60,000 nucleotides of DNA, taken from NCBI GenBank assembly GCA_949358305.1, contig OX442315.1, forward strand, positions 13,978,427 through 14,038,426. The letters are read 5' to 3'. The position numbers and the translations under genes were made by a program. Positions within the stretch are counted from its first letter, which is position 1, and every line of letters begins with the position of its first letter. Under the pieces are notes generated by a model. The model searched no databases. It saw only the letters and a program-made list of their open reading frames with translations, and was not told the origin of the DNA. Positions 33,001 to 44,290 of the stretch are shown piece by piece. This DNA comes from Strigamia acuminata. Taxonomy: Eukaryota; Arthropoda; Chilopoda; Geophilomorpha; Linotaeniidae.

Positions 33001-36000
33001 AACCGAGCGTTATTAAGCCTTTTTTTAAAAGATTTAACTATACCTTGATCCGTATACACGAAAGCTTCACAAATTGATAACGGTGTGCCTGGCGGTCCCT
33101 CCCAATGTATGCTGACAAAAGCACCTGACATTGGTCGACTGCATGCCAAGAATAATGGCCGTCCAATTTCTTTGTAAACAAATATTGACATTATTATTAA
33201 CAGAATTTTTAATGTTGAATAGAAACTTACCTATTGGACCAATATATCTATTGCAGATTGGATTGTTGCCAGTATCCGGTCTGTTGTTGCCAACTCTTAC
33301 CACAACAGTGGCAGGAATGTTGTTTGCTGTGTAAATTCAAAGCACTTATCTTAGAAAACATTTGAAACTCATTGTCAACTTTACCCACCACAACAAGGCC
33401 TTCCAAAGTCCACTCTTACAAGTTGTATGCTGTATGCTTCTAGTAGGTTTACATACCACCAGGGAGCTCTTTCGATTTCAGTCATGGTACAAGTGTCTGG
33501 ATTTGGTGTGCTACTTGTACTACCGTCAATAGCTTTTTGAGGAAAACCTCCTTGTGCTATTGAAGACTGCATTGGAGCTTTGCCAGTAGCGACATTGATC
33601 ACTGCAACGAAGAAAAACAACAATTATTTAAAAAGAAAAGGACGAGCGACTTTGTGTTAAAAATGACCGCATTCAATATTGACATAATGTGTGCTGTGTA
33701 GCCTGGATATAGGACTAACAGGCTGTCTGGATGGGAGAGGGAATTTAATATTGGTTGGGTCGAGCAAATTTGTTCGGTCCGTACAGAGTACACTGTAGTA
33801 CAAGTCTTTCTGAAATAACTCGGAACGACATCGTGCGACGGTTTTACCTGTGAGAATTAATGATGTAAACAATTGTGATTTATATCCTAGCAACATTATT
33901 CATTTTAGACTTCGAAACTCTATGTTTAGAAAGTCTTATAAAACGGTTCCGTCTGCCGGTCCGTCCTTCTGTCCGCATCAACTCCTTCAAAACGAAAGCA
34001 GCTAGAGCCAAACGGGCAACTGCAATGAACTCAGCGTACCTTCAATAAGTGCCTAAGGAATTTTCGTATTTCTCTGACTATTTTTTTTATACGTATCGAA
34101 GGGGTTTAGAAGTCTAAGATGTAATGCTTCCATGCGTTACAGATACAATGTTGTTTGTAAGTGAAATTGGAATCACTTCTTTGACTTCTAGAAATGACGT
34201 ATCAAAGTGGCTTATAATCTTCTGCACCTGCTATTGGCTATTGGTACTTCGTTGCAGGTAGCCATCTTTTTAGTTCAGTTCAGTTTTTAGTGTGTTTGAT
34301 CGAGAATTCACTTCTTTAAGTCACTTCTTTAAGTCACTTCTTTAAGTAATTTAAAGAGAAGACAATTTGTCTTTTGAAGTGTGATATGGGCTAGATAAAC
34401 AAGTTTACTATGGGCTACAGCCGGTATAACCGTCGTACAGTCACTGTAGGCTTCGATACTGAATGCAACGAAGCGAAAAGCCGTTGAAGTGTAATTTAAT
34501 TTCAACTACAGTTCGCGCCCGGTATCTTGATGCTAAATTCGTACTGCGCATCTCATTCTGAGCAGACGGTTTTCTAATTCCAGTTGTTATTTAGCAGTAT
34601 TAATATTAGGCCTAATAATGCTAAAATAAAGTAAATAAACAACAATAAACTCATTAACAAAAGTAATTTACAGCATAGTACCAAAATATTTTTATTTATT
34701 TACCTCATTTTTACCATTTTTAGGCTTAATACTGCTAAATAACAACTGGAATTAGAAAATCGTCTGCGCAGTACGAATTTAGTATGAAGAAACCGGGCGC
34801 AAACTGCGTAATTAAGCTGAAGATGATGTAAACTTTCGTCCTTTCCACCTGCCAAAAGGCATTCAAGGCATCAGTGGTTACCCATGGTGACTGAGCAAGT
34901 TGTATTGTCATCAATGACCATTCTGTGTATTACTGGAGAAATTGCAATAGTGCTTTCCTAAATAGTTACAAGTAGTTCTCCCATGGTTTCTAATTGACTA
35001 TTAACATTAATCATCACAGGCCAGGTCAGCATTCTTTAGCAAGTCTTCACCAAGACCCACCATTAGAACCCCATGGCCCTCAATGGCCCCAAAGGTCACT
35101 CAACACCCTTGTGGCCACTGGCCAGACCCAGATACCTAGGGGAAAGGTAAAGGTAAAGGTAAAACCCAACCTTTTTTTTTATTTCCCCCACCTCTTGACC
35201 CAGGATGGCTTCCTGGACCCGTCCACTTGTTTGAAACCTCATTTGCATATGAAGAAAAAAATATTCCAAGAATTTATTTTTTTTTTTATAAAAAATTTTT
35301 TTTTTTGTTTTTAAAATTGAAATTTTATTTTTGTTTGTCACGTGATTGGGATTTAGTGGCGTTTTAAATAGCACTAAATGGTAGTAAAAAGCGTTATCGC
35401 GATTTAAATGGGCACGTGACGAAATGCGCTATTGGAAAAGGCGTATCTAAAGTCGCTTAAATTCGTCTAAATGATTTAATTCGAGATTCCTCTTTCCACC
35501 GCCCTTGACCGCGTCTATGTCAACGAACCGATGTTGATGGCGTTCACTTGTTTTTCCTCACTTGTGCACACCTCTGGTTGGTTTGGCTCACTGCTTAAGG
35601 GGTTAAGGTCACGCTTAATAAATATTCTTTTCTTTGCACCGGCCACCAGGCTCATGCTCAGGAGACCTTCTTTGCAGCCTCAAAGCTACTTCACTTCCGC
35701 TTATTCATACGGGAACATCTGTGGGCTTGTGGGCCATCGGTTGCATCATCTTTGTTTATCTTCTGATAAGAATGTGGTGGAGACAATGGAGGTTGAATGG
35801 TTTTTTTGGTGATTTTTTTTTTTTTTTTTTTTTTTTTTGGTAATTGGGTGGGTGGGGGAGGGAGGGAATTGTGGTGGAGTTGGGATTTTTTTTTTTATAT
35901 TTGTGTTGGTTGTTTTAGTTTTGGTTTAGGTTTGGTTTTGGTGAGGGGAGTTTGGGATAGGAAGTAGAAATTGTGTGTTGGGTGCATGGACGTGAAGATG

Positions 36001-39000
36001 AATTTTTTGGAATTTTAAATTTTGTTATTAAAAGAGGAAATTGGAAAATTTTAATTTAAAAATGTCAAGTTATTATTTTGGGGAATGTACCAAATTTCTT
36101 TTTGAAGGTGATAGATTTTCTCTACAAAATATTAAAAATTTATCTCTAAAATATTAAGAATTTATCTCCAAAATATTAAGAATTTATCTCTAAAATATTA
36201 AGAATTTATCTCTAAAATATTAAGAATTTATCTCTAAAATATTAAGAATTTATCTCCAAAATATCAAATTTTAATCGCAAAATATCAAATTTAATCGAAA
36301 AATACTAAATTTTATCACAAAAATGTCAAATTTTAACCCAAAATACCGAATTTTAGTAATAAAAAAAAAAGTACGATATTTTATTCAAAACATATCGAAC
36401 TGTACCCAAAAAATACCGAATTTTACTAAAAAATTACATACTTTTACCTCAAAAATACAGAATTTTACCCAAAAAAAAAGGATTTTACTCCAAAAATTCC
36501 GAATTTTACTCGAAAAATTCCGAATTTTACCCAAAAATTCCGAATTTTACCCAAAAATTCCGAATTTTACCCAAAAATTCCGAATTTTACCCAAAAATTC
36601 CCAATTTTTCCCAAAAAAATCCGAATTTTACCCCAAAAATTCCGAATTTTACTCCAAAATGACCGAATTTTAACCAAAAAATACCGAAATCTAACCCCAA
36701 AACACCAAACTTAACCCAATTAAACATTCTAAAATTCCCAAAACCCTCCTAATTGATAATCCCACACGCCTCTCTCAACTCAAACCACAAAATCCCATTC
36801 AACCAACAGGTGTCCCCTTAATCCCCCTCACGGGAAAACTCTCCCGAAACAAAACTAAAGAAATAAATTGCACTTTACCTTCCTCAAAAACTCCCCATCC
36901 CCTCTTAAACCACCTCCAATACCCCCAAACAACCTCAATTGAGTGCAATTTAGGCTCCCAAAATAACCCCGCGTCTCTTCCTCGCGAACCAAAGCTAAAG
37001 GTCAGCGAATGAGGGTCAAATACTTGTCACTTCCCCATTCCACTTAATGGAAATAAATGATAACGTGACGTCATTCCGAGGCGAATCAAAGAAGGGGTTG
37101 GCATGATGGACGTGCGCGATGCATGACGTAATCACAGTGGTCGGGTTCGGGACTAGTTTTCTTTCCTTGGCGTTCCATGCGACCACACCCGGATAACAGA
37201 CGCCTGCCCCCCCTCCTGCCCCCCCAAAGGGTTCTCTGAACTCATCTCGCGCGAAGAGTTATTGTAACACGTGACTTGGCAGGTAATAATGCAGAAAAGT
37301 GGGAGATTTTGTGGGAAAAAAAATGGGGAATTTGGTACCGACCGCAGAAGGGCATTCCTACGGGAAGCCAGGTGCCGTTCTCCGCGCATACACGACGGGC
37401 TGGGCCGAGGAGTTCGAAGCCGCGGTCGCATTTGTACGTTGCTACGGTGCCGGCGCCGACGACTTCGGTGGAGAAGGTGATGAAGGCGTGAGCGGGGCTG
37501 CCTGGGTAGCCGCAGCTGTGTGCTGGAAATGAAAATTTGAGGAATTAGTCGTTTTTTGGGAAATTGAAATTTGGAATTTGGGGAATTGTTTAGAGAAAAG
37601 GTTTTTTGTTTTTTGGATTTTACTAAATTTGTTGGGTTTTTTGGTGTTTTTTGGTTGGATTTTGCTCAATTTGTTCGATTTTTGTTGTTTTTTGGTTGGA
37701 TTTTGCTAAATTTGTTGGATTTTATTAAATTTGTTGGGTATTTTTATTGTTTTTTTGTTGGATTTTGCTAAATTTGTTGGATTTTTTGGATTTTGTGGTT
37801 GGATTTTGCTCAATTTGTTGGATTTTTATTGATTTTTGGTTGGATTTTGCTAAATTTGTTGGATTTTGCTAAATTTGTTGGATTTTACTAAATTTGTTGG
37901 ATTTTACTAAATTTGTTGGGTTTCTTGGTGTTTTTTGGTTGGATTTTGCTTAATTTGTTGGATTTTTGCTAAATTTGTTGGATTTTGCTAAGTTAGTTGG
38001 GTTTTTTGGTGTTTTTTTGTTGGATTTTGCTGAATTTGTTGGATTTTTTTAGGTTTTGTGGTTGGATTTAGCTGAATTAGTTGCGTTTTTGTTGTTTTTG
38101 GGTTGGATTTTGTAAAAGTAGGGGCGAAAATCGCAATTTTTGATGTTTTTAACGTTTTTTTTTTAATTTTGCAAAAATTAATTGCATTTTTGAAATTTTT
38201 AATGGTTTTTTTAGGTTGAGTTTTGCTAAATTAGTTGAATTTTTGCTGTTTTTTGTTTTGGATTTGATTTAGCAAAATTGTGTGCAAAAAATGCAATTTT
38301 TTGGATGTTGCATTTTTGCTCGTTTGTAAAATTTTCTTTAATTAATTTTTTTTAATTGAGTTTTGAAAAATTAGTTTTTAAAATTTTTGCTTTTTTGAAT
38401 TAAATTCTGCAAAATTAGTTGCGAAAATGACAAGATTTTGCTGCTTTTCACCTTGTAATGTTGTTTGGGGTTGAAATGTTTGGGGGGTTTTGGTCGAATA
38501 GTTTTCAATTGATGTTTCAGTGAAGGAATGTTTTTGTTGGCGAGAAAGGAACTTTAAAAGCTCTCAATTGCTACTGCTCCCTCTAACGGCATCAAATTAT
38601 AGACCAAATGAATGACAGTAGTTTTTTTATTATTTTTATCTCCTGAAAGAGATTCTAATTTGTTTTGTTTTCGTCTACCGTCTTAAAAATAGAAAAATCC
38701 AAAAACAAATAAACAAATTATTCGATATAAAATTATTTTAATTTTTTTTTTATTCTAAAAACTGACCTTGGAAGGCCAGAAGGTAAAAATTGTCAAACAC
38801 AAATTCATGGACCACTAAATCGAAGGGCTGGGGTGCAAACTAATGGTCTAATTGACCTTGATGCAAACCCCGACGAGAATTGTCCCTCCAACATTAATTT
38901 TATTTTTATTTTTATTTTTTTTTCAAATGCAAATAAATAAATAAAAAAAAAAAAAAAAAAATGGCCGTTGCCCCAACCAACTCGCAGGTGTTACTCAACC

Positions 39001-39124
39001 GTTACTCACAACAACAAAAAACAAAAAAAAAAAACAAAAAAAAAAAAACCGGAAATAAATTCACATTCCTAAGACCCCTATCCCCCATGAGGGTCAAATC
39101 CAAACTAAAATATAAAATAATTCT

Positions 39125-39155
<31 letters not shown>

Positions 39156-39520
39156 ATGACGAAAATCTTATAAATATAAAAAAAAAAAAATTTTTTAAAC
39201 ACACCCCCAATTTTTTTTTTTTTTTTTTTTTTTTTATAAATTTTAAAATTAAAATGGAGGAGGAAAAAGTAGCGAGTTGGCTACCGAGCATTGTTTGAAC
39301 TTTTAACCTCTGTGAGCTTCCGCAATAGTTAGTGACCTTTATTCGACCGATCAAGTAATGTGTGAATGTGTTATGGCATGAAATTCGAGTGTTGGGACGT
39401 GGGAGATGTGCCGGGACGCTAAGTTGGTTCAATAAATGCAAATGTGGGTGTTTAAATCGTATTTTTCTTACCGGTGGAGATGGCGTAGACGAGGCAGGCG
39501 AGGCAAGTTAGGAGAAGCAT
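27050..39520 (-). CDS. fw: Furrowed-like transmembrane receptor: sushi, fucolectin, C-type lectin, sushi x3, mucin stalk
   Basis: This is a selectin-like cell-surface glycoprotein; Drosophila furrowed acts in planar polarity and eye/bristle development. Exons on the minus strand: 39520-39472 (signal peptide MLLLTCLACLVYAIST), 37522-37343 (sushi 1), 33601-33389, 33326-33231, 33169-33044 (fucolectin/FTP domain, VATGKAPMQSS ... LSICEAFVY), 32097-31810 and 31742-31611 (C-type lectin: CYIFYNN, YWMGATRD, WLWSDTNC, FICQH), 31546-31364, 31214-31035, 30975-30793 (sushi 2-4, each with four Cys), 29783-28796 (Thr-rich stalk, then membrane segment GGIIALSVFGGFVILAAVIT), 27486-27050 (tail with a run of six His). 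All introns of the ectodomain are phase 1. The last junction does not match in phase, so one small juxtamembrane exon is missing. Total about 1,020 residues. The lectin lacks a clear EPN/QPD sugar motif. Naming as furrowed rests on domain order. Confidence 0.85.
27700..27835. mobile_element. Short TIR element in furrowed intron
   Basis: CCAGGGGTAGACAAA at the left and TTTGTCTACCTCTGG at the right are inverted repeats 136 bases apart overall. It is non-coding, located in the intron before the last exon. Confidence 0.5.
28878..28934 (-). other. Possible 57-base in-frame intron (exitron) in the furrowed stalk exon
   Basis: On the minus strand this stretch begins ACAG|GTAAAA and ends CGAACAG|GT, has no stop and is exactly 19 codons long. 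Spliced or retained, the frame is kept and the membrane segment follows directly. Confidence 0.45.
29230..29345 (-). repeat. Thr codon repeats in the mucin stalk
   Basis: Runs of ACT/ACA/ACC codons encode TTTTTTTTTT blocks split by PQS, PKP and PPP. These are O-glycosylation-type tracts and potentially length-variable. The opposite strand has a long open frame (29099-29860) that is only a shadow of this bias. Confidence 0.8.
30021..30496. mobile_element. Family C TIR element, copy 1, with nested insertion
   Basis: The ends TATGTTTACATGCACGGA and GTGCATGTAAACG are inverted. The inverse of the segment matches 55084-55394, including GCGCATGCGC and CCCCATTGGTCGAAAACCG. A second element (30041-30228) interrupts it. 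Located in the furrowed intron 30792-29784. Confidence 0.8.
30041..30228. mobile_element. Nested short TIR element
   Basis: CAGAGATCTGCATTGGG at the left and GCCAATGCAGATCTCTGG at the right are inverted, flanked by a CACGGA duplication of the host element. The interior has repeated TACCCG and GGGTAACGG units. Confidence 0.7.
32099..33043. other. Furrowed intron with a probable LINE 3' tail
   Basis: An intron of about 950 bases. At 32644-32689 a GGAGTG motif precedes (AATA)n, as at the end of the LINE at 568-1295, suggesting a severely truncated insertion. The rest is unassigned. Confidence 0.5.
34509..34806. mobile_element. Family H foldback element
   Basis: Arms of about 105 bases starting CAGTTCGCGCCCGGTATCTT and ending in the inverse GGGCGCAAACTG; both arms contain CTAAATTCGTACTGCGCA. 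A single arm of the same family is at 26345-26508. Confidence 0.75.
36115..36270. repeat. Minisatellite, 22-base unit
   Basis: Six units of AATTTATCTCTAAAATATTA type in the long furrowed intron. Confidence 0.9.
36300..36690. repeat. Minisatellite, 20-base unit
   Basis: Units of CCGAATTTTACCCAAAAATT. The central six are nearly perfect, with decayed units on both sides. It lies directly after the 22-base array. Confidence 0.9.
37610..38440. repeat. Minisatellite, about 19-base unit, furrowed intron 1
   Basis: Units of GGATTTTGCTAAATTTGTT and variants, most regular from 37640 to 38050 and decayed beyond. It lies in the intron between the signal peptide and sushi 1. Confidence 0.85.
38441..39471. 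other. Remainder of furrowed intron 1
   Basis: AT-rich with long A and T homopolymers (38940-38960, 39125-39148, 39178-39192, 39212-39235). No exon or repeat element is recognised. Confidence 0.45.
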
Positions 39521-39839
39521 TTTGATGTCGGTGTTGGGTGTTTGTCGGTATATCCGTTCCTTTGTGCGCTTCTCGACGTCTGAAATGTGTGTGTGTGTAC
39601 TCCGGGACAAAAAGCGAAGTAAGTTTTTCTTTTATCCTACCTGCAAGTGATGTCAGAGCGGGATTGGCCAATGGGAAGCCAGGTGAGTCGTCCAGGGGTC
39701 AGATGCTTTTCGGTTTGATTTGAGTGCAGGGAAGAGATGGAAATTGTGCAATGGGGACAAATTTTTGAGTTTTTTTTTACTTTATTATTTTTATTTTTTA
39801 AATTTATCTTAACAATGGATGGAAACGGCTATTTTTAGG
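39521..39839. promoter_or_regulatory. Upstream region of the furrowed-like gene
   Basis: Precedes the signal-peptide exon. It contains a GT-rich microsatellite (39588-39600). No specific promoter element is asserted, and the true first exon could lie further out. Confidence 0.35.
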
Positions 39840-40880
39840 TTATGAATAAGCCTAAATCGGATAGAAAAGGCCTCAATTTTTTATTTCTAGGGTAGGAAAA
39901 GGCCTAAAACAGTGATATCTGAGTATAGAATGGCCTAAAACAGAGATCTGAGTACACAATGGCCTAAAACTGAGATATCTGAGTATAGAATGGCCTAAAA
40001 CAGTGATATCTGGGTATAGAATGGTCTAATACAGAGATATCTGAGTATAGAATGGCCTAAAACAGAGATATCTGTGAATAGAATGGCCTAAAACAATGAT
40101 ATCTGGGTATAGAATGGCCTAAAACACAGATTTCTGCATAAGAAAAAGCCTAAAACTGTGTTATCTGGGTATAAAATGGGCTAAAACACAGATTTCTGCA
40201 TAAGAAAAGGCCTAAAACAGTGATATCTGGCTATAAAATGGCCTAAAACTGTGTTATCTGGGTATAAAATGGCCTAAAACTGTGTTATCTGGGTATAAAA
40301 TGGCCTAAAACTGTGTTATCTGGGTATAAAATGGCCTAAAACACAGATTTCTGAACAAGATAAGGCCTAAAACAGTGATATCTGAGTATAGAATGGCCTA
40401 ATACAGAGATATCTGAGTATAGAATGGCCTGAAACAGAGATATCTGAGTATAGAATGGCCTAAAACAGAGATATCTGTGAATAGAATGGCCTAAAACAAT
40501 GATATCTGGGTATAGAATGGCCTAAAACACAGATTTCTGCATAAGAAAAAGCCTAAAACACAGATTTCTGCATAAGAAAAAGCCTAAAACTGTGTTATCT
40601 GGGTATAAAATGGGCTAAAACACAGATTTCTGCACAAGAAAAGGCCTAAAACAGTGATATCTGGCTATAAAATGGCCTAAAACTGTGTTATCTGGGTATA
40701 AAATGGCCTAAAACACAGATTTCTGAACAAGATAAGGCCTAAAACAGTGATGTCTGTTATAAAAATGTCAAAGAGAGTGATATCTAGGTATAAAAAGGCT
40801 TAAAATAATGATTTCAGTGTATAAAAAGGCCTAGATCAGCGATTTTTGTATAGGAAAAGTCTTAAAACAGTGATATTTTG
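39840..40880. repeat. Minisatellite, 31-base unit with higher-order pattern
   Basis: About 30 units of AGAATGGCCTAAAACAGAGA plus TATCTGAGTAT and variants (ACAGATTTCTGCATAAGAAA, TGTGTTATCTGGGTATAAAA). Blocks of several unit types recur in the same order (about 40000-40130 and 40380-40530), so it has a higher-order repeat structure. Confidence 0.92.
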
Positions 40881-43800
40881 TAGAAAAATGCGAAAAAATT
40901 GTATTGAACTTGTGTAAAAATAGACCTCAATTATAATTGAAGTTGCAGGATTGACTGTTGAGTTGTTTGATTTGAAACCTTCCGTAATTGTCACAACTTG
41001 AAGCCCAATTATCAAACAGTTAAATTAATTTCAAACAACTCGTAGCAACACATAAACACATCATAATTGCCTTTTCCACAATTACACATTTTTTTTAAAC
41101 CCACGTAATTTCCCAACATTACATTTTGTGACACGAGTAACCTTACAAATCATTCTTCTCTTCACACACACACAAAAAAAAAAATAAAAATAAAAATTAA
41201 AATTATTTTTATTTATTTTTTCAGACAAAAATGAAGGAAAAGTATTTCACGCCTTTGTGAACTGAAGACTGAAAGAGAGCCTAGAAAGCGTAACACTATT
41301 TTTCACATGAAAGATCTTGCTCCAAGTTCACCTTTTCGGTTTTAATTTTCATTCCAGCGTTTTTTTATTAACTAAAATAGGCCTAACAACCCAACTCGCA
41401 CCCATACAGCGCTTAAATCATCGATTCGCAGTTCCGTAATCGGCCACCACGGGCGCGGTAACGGTGTCATCATGGCGATGGCGCATACATGAACTCCAGT
41501 TATATTTTCATCGAAAAAGGGCGTATGAAAATGAATAAAAAGTACGTATGGTCCATGTCCTTGATCCGGAACACCGGTTCCCCAAAGGCGTGCTTCGGTA
41601 TATTGATAGTGTTAAACCGAATGCCCGGATGTGGCCCGGCAAAGCATGGCGGAGTGGCGTGCTGGGAAAGGCAAATTGTTATTTGATCTGATGATCTGAT
41701 TTAGGTTATTAGTGAATGGGGAGTGAGATATTTCAAGTTGTTTGTCGATTGTGTTGACTCGAGTTTGAAATATTTTTACCTTGACCTTTGTTGACATAGT
41801 TTATTTCCATATTGTTACGTCAAGTCGAGTGTGACTATGTCTCGGGTCTGTTTATGTCCTGTTTTGTTTGGTTATTCTTTTGTTGTGGAATTGGGTTTTG
41901 CTTGAGTGTTTTGCATGTCAGTGCACATGAATATATTAATAATATATTTTAATTTTGTTTTGGTGTGCGGGGTAGGGAATTATGGGAGTTTGGGTTGGAT
42001 TTGTGGAGTTTTATGGTCTGGTTGTTATTGGAGTCTGGGTTTGATTTATTCCAATGAGTTGTGTAGTGTTTGTGTGACGATGTAAGTTGTATTATTTCTT
42101 TTGATGTAATGATCTTTATGTGTATCGATTTTAAGTGTGGGAAGAGTTTAAATAAATAAGGAGATGATAAGCGGATTCAGAAGGTTGGTTTTAAAAGGAA
42201 TTGGGATTTAGGGCTAGAAGTGAATGGAATTTTGGGTTTGCGTAAGGATAAGGTTGAAATGTGGAATTTTATCATGTTGGTGAATAAGTGATGTGGAAAT
42301 TGAAGTTTTAGGTTTATAATGGTGTTGGTATTGAAGTTTGGGGTTATAATGTGATGAAAAGTGAATTTTATGTATGAAATGTTAATTTTAGCTTAGTTAA
42401 TTTGCTTTAGAAATTGATTTTTATTTTTAAGGCTAAAAATGTTTGATATTTTGAAAAAATGTTTTTGAAAAATTTAAATTCGGATCAAAATCTAAGATTT
42501 TTCCAAACCAAATTATTCGAAATTTCAAAATACAATAAATTTTAGTAAAATTATTTGAAATTTCAAAATATTAAATTTCCAAAATTTTTCAAAAAATGAA
42601 ATAAAAATTTCGAAATTCGAAGAAAAACTTTAAAAAAAATAAAAATAAAAATTCCAAATTCCAAAAAAAACAAAAAAAAAAAAAACTGATTGTCTAATTT
42701 CCATATAGCAGCCCACCAATTAAGACCTACCATCATCACAACTCAAAAACTCATAAACCTTTAGTCATAAACCAAAAAAAATAAATAAATAAGAAAGAAA
42801 AAAAGAAAAAGAAACATTGAATAAACTCGTAACAGGATTTCCTTTTCACACCAACAACCATGTGTTAAGCAAATGACGTCATCAACATTTCAAAGTTCAG
42901 AGCAGCCATAGCAAACTAAACTACCAAGTGCAACTTCAACCTCTCATTACTCCGCACGACATAAATGTTGAAGCGTGTTACATTTAACCGGGCAAATGCC
43001 CATGCCCATCTCACGAACAACAACTTTTATTTATATATATATTTTTTTCAACACTGCAAAGCCAATTTACAGTTAACCATTGTATACACGGCGGACCCAG
43101 CTAACCCTAAGCACCGCTTCTATATTTAGAACAACAATGACCGCCCAACACACATTTTTTGACGGGAATATAATGATCTCTTCCTGGTGTAAATCAAATA
43201 TCTGACACTTTTAAATTTTAATCTCTCGACTAAGATTTACATGAATTTCAATGACATTTTTAAAATAAAATTTTATCGATTAAGAGTAGACTTTGACCGA
43301 TATCGATATTTTGCAGTATCGCCGATACCGATAATCGGCAACCGAATATTGGCCGATACCAATACCTGTGTCGATATTAAAATTAAAATATCAGGTGCGT
43401 CCAAAATGCACGACTGGAGTGGTTTATGAATCGGTTTATGCCGGGTTTTGGTTTTTACAAGTAAATTCAAAATGGCTGCCTCGAAAGTTAGATCGGCAAT
43501 TGTTCTAGTGCTGAGTAAATTGAGTAAATGCAGAATTGTGTTGAAAGAAGTGGGTCATAATTGTTTCGTTGGGTGAAAATGAAGGGATTTGAATGTAAAC
43601 GCCAAAAAGCAGATAAACAGATAGAAAGTTTGCGTGGACTGTGTAATTAGTTTTTTAAAGCTGTGTAATTATAATGTGAGGATTATTATACAATTGAGTG
43701 TAGGAAGTAAAACAGGAAGAAGAATATCATATAGAATTTGTAATTGAAATTTATTCACTATCTTTTATTGTCTTTGTTGTGAATTAATGGGATGGCTATT

Positions 43801-43944
43801 ATAATGGGAAATTTGTAATTTGAAAAGTATGGCTTCATTTGGATGAACTGAAACAGGTTAGGCCACTGGACATTGCTCATTATTGTGAGTGGAAAAGGCA
43901 AACAGGTTACAGAAGAAGCTTGCAAAAATTTTGGTTGTTGCACT
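40881..43944. other. Gene-free stretch
   Basis: No coding region is recognised. Around 43270-43380 there are repeated CGATATCG and CCGATACC motifs, as in some hAT-like remnants. The rest is AT-rich unique sequence. Confidence 0.4.
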
Positions 43945-44290
43945 TGAAATTTGCATTTTTGCACGTAAAAATTGCATTTTTGCTCTTAAAAATTGCATTT
44001 TTGCACATAAAATTGCATTTTTGCACTTAAAAATTGCATTTTTGCACATAAAATTATATTTTTGCAATTAAAATTGCATTTTTGCACCTAAAATTTGCAT
44101 TTTTGCACCTAAAATTTGCATTTTTGCACTTAAAAATTGCATTTTTGCACATTAAATTACTTGTTTGCACTTAAAAATTGCATTTTTGCACATAAAAATT
44201 GCATTTTTGCACTTAAAAATTGCATTTTTGCACTTAAAAATTGCATTTTTGCACTTAAAAATTGCATTTTTGCACGTAAAAATTGCATGT
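43945..44290. repeat. Minisatellite, 21-base unit
   Basis: About 16 units of GCATTTTTGCACTTAAAAAT, with variants in the bases after GCAC. Each unit has an A-tract and a T-tract. Open frames across it are period artefacts. Confidence 0.92.

Larger units (their letters stand above)
33602..37342. other. Long furrowed intron (between sushi 1 and the fucolectin domain)
   Basis: It contains the dispersed 44-base repeat (34098-34141), the family H element (34509-34806), poly-T runs (about 35814-35838) and two minisatellites (36115-36270, 36300-36670). I see no exon between 33602 and 37342. Confidence 0.5.

Noticed and set aside
36323-36673. 116-codon frame with repeated FRILPKN units
   Set aside because: Product of the 20/21-base minisatellite inside an intron, not a repeat protein.
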